Of a stretch of DNA of 5,070 nt, positions 1 through 5,070 are shown piece by piece (the first letter of the stretch is position 1; the number at the start of each line of letters is the position of its first letter). The notes under the pieces were generated by a model. It ran no database searches, was not told where the DNA came from, and was given only the letters and a program-made list of their open reading frames with translations. This stretch comes from Nitrospirales bacterium. GTDB lineage: Bacteria > Nitrospirota > Nitrospiria > Nitrospirales > UBA2166. The position numbers and the translations under genes were made by a program. The stretch spans positions 1 through 5,070 of the forward strand of contig JAJDBL010000254.1 of the NCBI GenBank assembly GCA_029261375.1, read 5' to 3'.

Positions 1-1
1 T

Positions 2-628
2 GTGATCTATAGCGGGGTGATGGGGCTCATTCACGGTCCCCAGCTTCAGCACCTCGGCCTGGGACTGATCATCGCCACCAGCCTCGCACTGATCAATCTT
101 GGACTCGGGCTCACCCTCCGCTCTATCGGGAAACGACACCATTCGGTAATCCTCATCGCGAATGGAACGCACGTCCTCACCGACGTGTGGACGACCGGTG
201 CCGCGGTGCTTGGACTCACACTGGTGATGGTCACGGGGGTGAGTTGGGTGGATCCCGCCGTGGCCATCGTGCTTGGCACATGGATTATGATTAGCGGTAT
301 CACCCTCGTCCGGCAGTCGTTCTCCGGGTTGATGGACAAAGTGAACCCCACCCTCATGAGCCGGCTCACCGATCTCTTACACACGACGGTGCGTGAGGGG
401 CTCATCACTGAGTTTCACGCGTTACGCGTCCGAAGGCTAAACGACGCCATCTTAGTTGAAGTCCACCTTCGGGTTCCGGGTACAACCTCGGTGACGGAGG
501 CTCATGTGCGCGCAACCAACGTGGAAGAGCACATTCAACGCCTCTTTCCAGCACAGCGTGTGCACGTCACCTCCCACATCGAACCGCACGAATCCCACGC
601 GCACATGACCGGCATTCAGATCGATTGA
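2..628 (+). CDS. Cation diffusion facilitator (CDF) family metal efflux transporter, 3' part
   Basis: This is the C-terminal 208 residues of an inner-membrane divalent-metal/proton antiporter, probably for Zn2+ or a similar ion. In-window residues about 17-40 form a hydrophobic helix (TM4 of the usual six). TM5 at about 50-79 carries the HxxxD metal-site motif (H57, D61), and TM6 lies at about 83-104. The rest is the cytoplasmic dimerisation and metal-sensing domain, with H139, H155, H168 and H192 plus E194 in a HIEP motif. These positions correspond to the histidines and aspartate of the YiiP/FieF cytoplasmic domain. A short His-containing tail (PHESHAHM) ends the protein. Family members are around 300 residues, so TM1-TM3 with the first DxxxD half-site lie before the window. 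The GTG at position 2 is therefore an internal valine codon, not the start. The frame is intact to TGA at 626-628. No terminator with a T-run follows. Family assignment is firm; metal specificity is not decided. Confidence 0.93.
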   Translation: MIYSGVMGLIHGPQLQHLGLGLIIATSLALINLGLGLTLRSIGKRHHSVILIANGTHVLTDVWTTGAAVLGLTLVMVTGVSWVDPAVAIVLGTWIMISGITLVRQSFSGLMDKVNPTLMSRLTDLLHTTVREGLITEFHALRVRRLNDAILVEVHLRVPGTTSVTEAHVRATNVEEHIQRLFPAQRVHVTSHIEPHESHAHMTGIQID

Positions 629-755
629 GATCGAGTTCATCAAGAAGAACCGGGCGTTATGAGGACCCCACATGGCAGATATCGAGTTGAATTTTGGGGA
701 TGGTCAACGCTTGTCTTGATCCCCGGAAGGAAGGCTCGTCTAGTCCCACCCTGAG

Positions 756-784
756 TCTCTCGAAAAGAACCCCGCAGCGAGAGA
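756..784. repeat. Perfect 7-bp inverted repeat (possible RNA stem-loop)
   Basis: TCTCTCG at 756-762 is exactly complementary to CGAGAGA at 778-784, with a 15-nt loop, and can extend by one G-U pair (755/785). No T-run follows on either strand, so it is not a standard intrinsic terminator. It could help end or stabilise CDF transcripts, or be chance. Its role is unknown. Confidence 0.3.
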
Positions 785-894
785 TAAAGCCAATTGTACC
801 GCGCCTACGATGAGCGCGAAGGAATAACGCCGCTAGTGATCTTCTTCCCCATTCTGCTACAGTTCTGTAAGTTTGGTGCCGTTATGTAATATCT

Positions 895-917
895 GAGGTA
901 ACCTCGTCTGCTTACCT
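895..917. promoter_or_regulatory. Nested palindromes upstream of the cupin gene, candidate operator
   Basis: GAGGT-A-ACCTC at 895-905 is a perfect 5-bp palindrome around one base. Overlapping it, AGGTAA at 896-901 is repeated inverted as TTACCT at 912-917, separated by 10 bp. The cluster starts just after a -10-like TAATAT (887-892) and lies about 70-90 bp before the cupin ATG. That position would suit a repressor site or a 5'-UTR hairpin. The arms are short and no regulator family is recognised, so this is only a candidate. Confidence 0.25.
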
Positions 918-984
918 GCAACATACGATCCTCGGAATGGAGAGAGTTTGTCTAAAGTGTTTGTTTTCATAGGCCTGTTAACCT

Positions 985-1410
985 ATGAGTAATAAAGGAG
1001 TTTTTCTTCTAGTTATCCTTGTCTTTATTGGATTCTCTGCACACACTATTGCTGCGGAGAGTAATCCACCACCTACGATTGTGAAATGGAGTGCCGAGGA
1101 ACTCACGCAGGCTGTCGCCGTAAAGAACCTCAGCAAGACCAAGGAGGCGAGCTTCCATTTCGTACGCCTCAAAGGTGCTGAATCACCACATATTCACGAT
1201 CGGCACGATTTGACCGTATTTACGTTTTCTGGAACAAGCGTGCTTCATTTTAAGGATCGCACGGTTTCATTGAAGCCCGGCGATCTCATTAATATTCCAC
1301 GGGGTGTCTGGCATTGGGCCGAGAATATTGGACAGGATGCGACTCTGGCCTACGCCGTTTTTACGCCCCCATATGACGGCAAAGATCGACGGGTCGTCAA
1401 CGACCCATGA
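985..1410 (+). CDS. Small exported cupin-domain protein
   Basis: This is a 141-residue single-domain cupin with a Sec-type signal peptide. The N-terminus has one Lys, a hydrophobic core (residues about 6-18) and a likely cleavage site after A24 (TIAA|ES). No lipobox cysteine is present, so a soluble periplasmic protein is expected. Cupin motif 1 is at residues 69-83 (HIHDRHD...G): H69 and H71 are kept, but the usual Glu position holds Asp (D75), with an extra H74. Motif 2 matches G-x5-PxG-x2-H-x3-N exactly (G99, P105, G107, H110, N114). The fold and metal-site histidines suggest a small metalloprotein binding a small molecule; the substrate is unknown. The start is fixed by an in-frame TAA at 979-981 immediately upstream, by the signal peptide, and by the lack of any other Met. 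There is no good Shine-Dalgarno sequence, only AGG at 971-973. The 5' end is A/T-rich compared with its neighbours. The malic enzyme gene follows after 41 bp. Confidence 0.86.
   Translation: MSNKGVFLLVILVFIGFSAHTIAAESNPPPTIVKWSAEELTQAVAVKNLSKTKEASFHFVRLKGAESPHIHDRHDLTVFTFSGTSVLHFKDRTVSLKPGDLINIPRGVWHWAENIGQDATLAYAVFTPPYDGKDRRVVNDP
1391..1406. repeat. Perfect GC-rich inverted repeat at the cupin 3' end
   Basis: GGGTCGT (1391-1397) and ACGACCC (1400-1406) are exact inverted copies separated by CA. As RNA this gives a tight hairpin of six pairs (GGGTCG/CGACCC) around a TCAA loop. It sits in the last codons of the cupin gene and ends one base before the ATGA where the cupin stops. No T-run follows, so a classical terminator is unlikely. 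It could stabilise the cupin mRNA 3' end or modulate ribosomes entering the malic enzyme leader. Confidence 0.45.
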
Positions 1411-1442
1411 TGATTAATCGTGTTCGTCTCCACGCATACTGA
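1407..1442 (+). CDS. Putative 11-codon leader ORF before the malic enzyme gene
   Basis: ATG at 1407 overlaps the cupin stop as ATGA, the usual arrangement for translational coupling. It opens a frame reading MMINRVRLHAY that ends at TGA 1440-1442. The frame is the same as the malic enzyme's: the true start at 1452 lies exactly 45 bases downstream, after TGA CAG TAG CCC. This could be a coupled leader peptide or the relic of an older malic enzyme start that was cut off by stop mutations. No obvious run of one amino acid suggests classic attenuation. No ribosome site is seen apart from coupling to the cupin. Translation is not proven. Confidence 0.22.
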   Translation: MMINRVRLHAY

Positions 1443-1451
1443 CAGTAGCCC

Positions 1452-2861
1452 ATGATGACTAAAATAAAAAAGCGGGCGCGCCGCGCGGTGAAAACAGAGT
1501 TTATTCGGACGATTCGCTACAAGGGTCGCAATCAGATCGGCACCATGGCCGGGCTCATGACTGTGATTGCCGAGCAGGGCGGAAGCATTGGTGATGTCAA
1601 ATCATTGAGGGTCGGCGAATTCCACATCTGGCGTGACATCACGATCATCGCGCAAGAAAGAGAGCACTTCAATCAGATTCTTCGAGCCATCAAGACACTC
1701 AAAGATATTACGGTTGAACAAGTCATCGATGAAGTCCTTCAACGACATCAGGGTGGCAAAATCCGCATGGGGTTAAATCACCCAATTGAAACGGCCAACG
1801 ACATGCGTGCCGTCTATACGCCTGGCGTCGCAGAGGTCTGCCGTCTCATCAAGCAGAATCCTGAAGAGGCAGACAACTACACCTGGGTTCGACGTACCGT
1901 TGCACTCATGACGAATGGGAGCCGAACTTTAGGGTTGGGCAACATCGGGCCCCTTGCGTCGATGCCGGTGATGGAGGGGAAAGCGGCACTCTTCAACAAA
2001 TTCACGGGATACAACATGATCCCCATTCCCATTCACACCACCGACCCCAAAGTATTTATCGAAACAGCCATGCAAGTATCGGCTGGATTCGGTGCGATTC
2101 ATTTAGAAGATATTTCAGCGCCGGAATGTTTTGAGATTGAAGATACACTCGTGAAATGCCTTGATATTCCGGTGATGCACGATGATCAACACGGTACAGC
2201 CGTCGTCGCGCTCGCCGCGGTCATCAATGCATGTTTGATCTTGCAACGGGACCTCGGCCGAACGAGAATCGGACAGATAGGATTAGGCGCCGCGGGAAGC
2301 GCGATCGCACGGTTAATCATGGCCTACACGAAACGCCGTGTCTTGTGTTGCGACGCCAATCCACTCGCTGTCGAGCGCGCCGAGTCACTTGGTGGTCAGG
2401 CTGCTTCCCTCGAAAAGACATTGCACGAATGCGATCTCATCATCAGCACAACCGGCGTCGAAGGCCTGATTGCCCCAAGCATGATACAAAAGGGGCAAAT
2501 TATTCTCGCGCTGACCAACCCGGTTCCTGAAATCACGGAGGAAGACGCGATGAACGCGGGAGCCGCGTTCTATTCTGACGGACGACGCGTCAACAATCTT
2601 CTCGCCTACCCTGGGATCTTCAAAGGGGCCATGGACGCGCGGGCGACCTGCATCAATGATGAGATGCTATTCGCCGTCGCCGAAGTGCTTTCGGAAGATA
2701 CGCCGTCCGGGGAGATTGTTCCGAACCCGTTTGATCTCGACGTTCATCTCAACGTCGCGCGGGCAACGGCAGAGGCCGCAATGGACACTAAAGTTGCCAA
2801 ACTCTATCTTGATGAAGAGTATTTTGAAGGATCCCACTATCACGAAAGAAAGCTGCATTAG
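1452..2861 (+). CDS. Malic enzyme with N-terminal ACT domain (oxaloacetate-decarboxylating malate dehydrogenase)
   Basis: This 469-residue cytoplasmic enzyme converts malate to pyruvate and CO2 while reducing NAD(P)+. Residues about 18-95 have the ACT-domain pattern, with a first strand, the glycine turn RNQIGTMA (26-33) and a following helix; such domains usually bind amino acids or other small effectors. The malic domain follows, with catalytic Tyr in VYTPGVA (Y122), Lys in MEGKAALF (K177), and metal ligands in HLEDI (E219, D220) and [10 protein letters not shown] (D244/D245). The Rossmann domain has GLGAAG (277-282), and Asp at the end of the second strand (D301 in CCDAN) hints at NAD+ preference. 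LTNPVPE (354-360) and VNNLLAYPG (380-388) complete the active site. The catalytic part is the length of small bacterial malic enzymes; the phosphotransacetylase-like tail of E. coli MaeB is absent. The start at 1452 (or the adjacent ATG at 1455) is bounded by in-frame TAG at 1446-1448; no Shine-Dalgarno sequence is visible. metH begins two bases after the stop. Confidence 0.96.
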   Translation: MMTKIKKRARRAVKTEFIRTIRYKGRNQIGTMAGLMTVIAEQGGSIGDVKSLRVGEFHIWRDITIIAQEREHFNQILRAIKTLKDITVEQVIDEVLQRHQGGKIRMGLNHPIETANDMRAVYTPGVAEVCRLIKQNPEEADNYTWVRRTVALMTNGSRTLGLGNIGPLASMPVMEGKAALFNKFTGYNMIPIPIHTTDPKVFIETAMQVSAGFGAIHLEDISAPECFEIEDTLVKCLDIPVMHDDQHGTAVVALAAVINACLILQRDLGRTRIGQIGLGAAGSAIARLIMAYTKRRVLCCDANPLAVERAESLGGQAASLEKTLHECDLIISTTGVEGLIAPSMIQKGQIILALTNPVPEITEEDAMNAGAAFYSDGRRVNNLLAYPGIFKGAMDARATCINDEMLFAVAEVLSEDTPSGEIVPNPFDLDVHLNVARATAEAAMDTKVAKLYLDEEYFEGSHYHERKLH

Positions 2862-2863
2862 AT

Positions 2864-5070
2864 ATGAACACGCGTATTGAGCAACTGACCACGCTTCTAA
2901 AAACCCGCATCGTCATTCTCGATGGTGCCATGGGCACGATGATTCAAGGACATACACTTGAAGAAGCAGATTTCCGTGGCACGCGCTTCGCGAACCATCC
3001 CTGCGACCTGAAAGGAAACAACGACCTCTTGGTGTTAACGCAGCCTGAGATCATCGCAGGTATCCACCGTGCGTATTACGAAGCAGGAGCGGATATCGTC
3101 GAGACCAACACCTTCAATTCAAACTCGATTTCTATGGCAGATTATCAAATGGAAGATCTGGTTTACGAGTTGAATTTTGAAGCTGCAAAGTCTGCTCGGC
3201 AGGTTGCGGATGCTGTGGCGAACGAATCCAATCGCCCACGATTTGTGGCGGGCGTGTTAGGACCAACCAACCGAACCGCGTCTCTTTCGCCAGATGTGAA
3301 TAATCCAGGATTCAGAAACGTCACGTTCGACGCGCTTGTCGCAACCTATACGGAAGCGACCCAAGCCCTGGTCGCAGGAGGCGCTGACGTCATTCTCGTC
3401 GAAACGATTTTTGACACCCTCAATGCCAAAGCGGCCCTCTATGCCATTGCCCAATTCAATGATGGGCGAGACGACCCATTACCGATCATGATTTCTGGAA
3501 CCATTACTGATGCATCAGGGCGCACCCTCTCCGGCCAGACCACCGAAGCCTTCTGGAATTCAGTCCGTCACGTCAACCCGATTTCTATCGGACTAAACTG
3601 TGCGCTCGGCGCGTCGCAACTCCGCCCATACATGCAGGAACTTTCCCGCATTGCGGATACCCAAGTGAGCGCCCACCCCAATGCAGGACTGCCCAATGAG
3701 TTTGGTGAATACGACCAAACGCCAGAGGAAATGGCTGTCCTGATTCAGGAGTTTGCTCAGGAGGGCCTCCTCAATATCGTTGGTGGCTGCTGTGGCACAC
3801 GACCAGAATATATTGCGGCTATTGCTGAAGCCGTGAACGACATCTCCCCACGTGAGATCCCCGAATTGCCCAACGCCTGTCGACTCAGTGGTCTCGAACC
3901 AGTGACCATTTCGTCAGACTCCTTGTTCGTGAATATCGGAGAACGAACCAATGTCACTGGTTCTGCACGCTTTCGAAAGCTGATCAAGGACGATCAGTAT
4001 GAAGCTGCACTCGATGTCGCGCGCGACCAAGTCGAAAACGGCGCTCAGCTCACCGACGTCAACATGGACGAAGGCATGCTGGAGTCGAAAGAAGCCATGG
4101 GGATGTTTCTGCGCTTGATTGCCTCGGAACCCGACATCTCACGCGTCCCGATCATGATCGACTCTTCCAAATGGGACGTCATCGAGGAAGGGTTAAAATC
4201 CGTTCAAGGCAAACCGGTAGTAAACTCCATCAGCCTCAAGGATGGAGAAGCGCTCTTCATCGAGCGCGCAAAGAAAATTCGCCATTATGGCGCCGCGACC
4301 ATTGTCATGGCCTTTGATGAACAGGGGCAAGCGGCGACGAAAGAGGAGAAGGTCAGAATCTGCACCCGAGCGTACAAGATCCTCACTGAACAGGTTGGAT
4401 TTCCTGCGGAAGATATTATTTTCGACCCAAATATTTTCGCCGTTGCGACCGGCATCGAAGAACACAACAACTATGGGGTCGACTTCATTGAAGCGACACG
4501 GGAAATCAAAGCGTCCCTGCCCCATACCATGGTCAGCGGAGGGGTGTCTAACTTCTCCTTTTCATTCCGAGGGAACAACCCACTGCGTGAAGCCATGCAT
4601 TCCGTGTTTCTGTACCACGCAATCGATGCCGGAATGACAATGGGCATCGTGAACCCCGGACAACTCACGATCTATGAGGATATCGATCCAGACTTGCGTG
4701 AACGTGTCGAAGACGTGGTGCTGAACCGACGTGAAGATGGCACTGAGCGTCTTCTCGAAATCGCGGAACGATACAAAGGTGCCGGAGAATCGGAACAGAA
4801 GCAAGAAGACCCACTCTGGCGTCAGTGGCCAACAACCAAGCGACTCGAGCACGCATTGGTGAAAGGCATCACGGAGTACATCGAAGAAGATACGGAAGAA
4901 GCTCGCAAAGAGGCAGACCGTCCCATCCACGTCATCGAGGGTCCGCTGATGGATGGGATGAACGTGGTCGGGGACCTCTTCGGCTCTGGCAAAATGTTTC
5001 TCCCACAGGTGGTGAAATCAGCCCGTGTGATGAAAAAAGCGGTGAACTATCTGGAACCGTTTATTGAGGC
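2864..5070 (+). CDS. metH: Cobalamin-dependent methionine synthase MetH, N-terminal 735 residues, cut by window edge
   Basis: This cytoplasmic enzyme transfers a methyl group from 5-methyltetrahydrofolate via cobalamin to homocysteine, giving methionine. The homocysteine-binding barrel (about 2-324) starts with [14 protein letters not shown] and carries the zinc cysteines C246, C309 and C310, one residue offset from E. coli C247/C310/C311. The pterin domain (about 353-616) shows [14 protein letters not shown] (354 on), VENGAQ (390-395), IDSSKWDV (from 432), FDEQGQA (from 484), [11 protein letters not shown] (from 521) and SGGVSN (558 on). The cobalamin 'cap' helical bundle follows, including [14 protein letters not shown] around 694-707. 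The frame stays open to the edge, so the HDIGKN cobalamin-ligand motif and the SAM-dependent reactivation domain lie outside; E. coli MetH has 1227 residues. The ATG at 2864 aligns with the E. coli N-terminus. Only a weak purine stretch (GAAAGAAAG, 2844-2852) precedes it, so translation is probably coupled to the upstream gene. No cobalamin or SAM riboswitch is visible before it. Confidence 0.98.
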   Translation, partial: MNTRIEQLTTLLKTRIVILDGAMGTMIQGHTLEEADFRGTRFANHPCDLKGNNDLLVLTQPEIIAGIHRAYYEAGADIVETNTFNSNSISMADYQMEDLVYELNFEAAKSARQVADAVANESNRPRFVAGVLGPTNRTASLSPDVNNPGFRNVTFDALVATYTEATQALVAGGADVILVETIFDTLNAKAALYAIAQFNDGRDDPLPIMISGTITDASGRTLSGQTTEAFWNSVRHVNPISIGLNCALGASQLRPYMQELSRIADTQVSAHPNAGLPNEFGEYDQTPEEMAVLIQEFAQEGLLNIVGGCCGTRPEYIAAIAEAVNDISPREIPELPNACRLSGLEPVTISSDSLFVNIGERTNVTGSARFRKLIKDDQYEAALDVARDQVENGAQLTDVNMDEGMLESKEAMGMFLRLIASEPDISRVPIMIDSSKWDVIEEGLKSVQGKPVVNSISLKDGEALFIERAKKIRHYGAATIVMAFDEQGQAATKEEKVRICTRAYKILTEQVGFPAEDIIFDPNIFAVATGIEEHNNYGVDFIEATREIKASLPHTMVSGGVSNFSFSFRGNNPLREAMHSVFLYHAIDAGMTMGIVNPGQLTIYEDIDPDLRERVEDVVLNRREDGTERLLEIAERYKGAGESEQKQEDPLWRQWPTTKRLEHALVKGITEYIEEDTEEARKEADRPIHVIEGPLMDGMNVVGDLFGSGKMFLPQVVKSARVMKKAVNYLEPFIE

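Larger units (their letters stand above)
629..984. other. 356-bp intergenic region, no convincing gene
   Basis: This stretch separates the CDF gene from the cupin and presumably holds the cupin promoter. No protein longer than about 37 codons is open here and none looks conserved. The short + frames are 659-754 (31 aa), 672-719 (15 aa, preceded by GAGGA at 661-665), 700-813 (37 aa) and 794-889 (31 aa from TTG). Inverted repeats seen are GGGGAT at 696-701 with ATCCCC at 719-724, TCTCTCG at 756-762 with CGAGAGA at 778-784, the palindromic cluster at 895-917, and ATAGG at 969-973 with CCTAT at 982-986, which overlaps the cupin ATG. None is followed by a T-run, so no intrinsic terminator can be called. 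TAATAT at 887-892 resembles a -10 box but has no good -35 partner. The right part, from about 840, is visibly more A/T-rich than the flanking genes. Confidence 0.7.

Noticed and set aside
46..408. 120-codon minus-strand frame opposite the CDF gene
   Set aside because: The + strand frame has clear CDF transmembrane and HxxxD features; the opposite translation is not protein-like.
452..673. 73-codon minus-strand frame reaching into the 629-984 gap
   Set aside because: Most of it is antisense to the CDF cytoplasmic domain and it has no recognisable motif; the part in the gap is only about 15 codons.
696..724. GGGGAT/ATCCCC inverted repeat as a terminator for the CDF gene
   Set aside because: Only 6 bp with a 17-nt loop and no T-run after it, so it does not meet the pattern of an intrinsic terminator.
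794..889. 31-codon + frame from TTG, with a hydrophobic middle, in the gap before the cupin
   Set aside because: No ribosome site, a weak start codon, and no recognisable similarity; a chance frame is likelier than a small membrane protein.
2231..2530. 99-codon + frame inside the malic enzyme gene
   Set aside because: It is an out-of-frame reading of the conserved Rossmann domain, rich in Arg and Pro with no domain; overlapping coding is not supported.
2780..2863. Cobalamin or SAM riboswitch before metH
   Set aside because: metH starts two bases after the malic enzyme stop, leaving no untranslated leader, and the 1411-1451 gap is too short for either riboswitch.
4562..4930. 122-codon open frame on the minus strand inside metH
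   Set aside because: It lies wholly within well-conserved MetH coding sequence on the other strand and its translation shows no recognisable domain; it is a shadow of metH codon composition.

Overview
The window looks like a chromosomal segment of a Gram-negative bacterium with moderate GC. All recognisable genes are on the + strand. The methionine synthase reads very close to the enterobacterial-type MetH. The small ACT-malic enzyme and the secreted cupin would fit Pseudomonadota or Nitrospirota, but the sequence alone does not settle the taxon. I see no insertion sequence, CRISPR array, rRNA or tRNA.

Layout: (1) 2-628 is the 3' part of a cation diffusion facilitator (CDF) metal exporter cut by the left edge. 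(2) 629-984 is a 356-bp non-coding gap with several small inverted repeats and a micro-ORF that has the best Shine-Dalgarno match I found in the window. (3) 985-1410 encodes a small exported cupin. (4) 1391-1451 is a compact junction holding a perfect GC-rich inverted repeat, a possible 11-codon leader ORF starting at the cupin stop, and a near-duplicate of the malic enzyme start site. (5) 1452-2861 is a malic enzyme with an N-terminal ACT domain. (6) 2864 to the right edge is the first 735 codons of cobalamin-dependent methionine synthase (metH), two bases after the malic enzyme stop.

The malic enzyme and metH almost certainly share a transcript. The cupin may be on the same transcript, since the gap is 41 bp. 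The first enzyme converts malate to pyruvate with reduction of a nicotinamide cofactor, and its ACT domain is a likely small-ligand sensor. The second regenerates methionine from homocysteine and methyl-tetrahydrofolate. A regulatory link between central carbon flux and methionine or one-carbon metabolism is an inference from this adjacency. The CDF gene and the cupin have no evident functional connection to that pair.

I found no previously undescribed multi-gene system. The least ordinary parts are the structured cupin/malic-enzyme junction, the ACT-malic enzyme/metH coupling, and the unexplained 629-984 gap.
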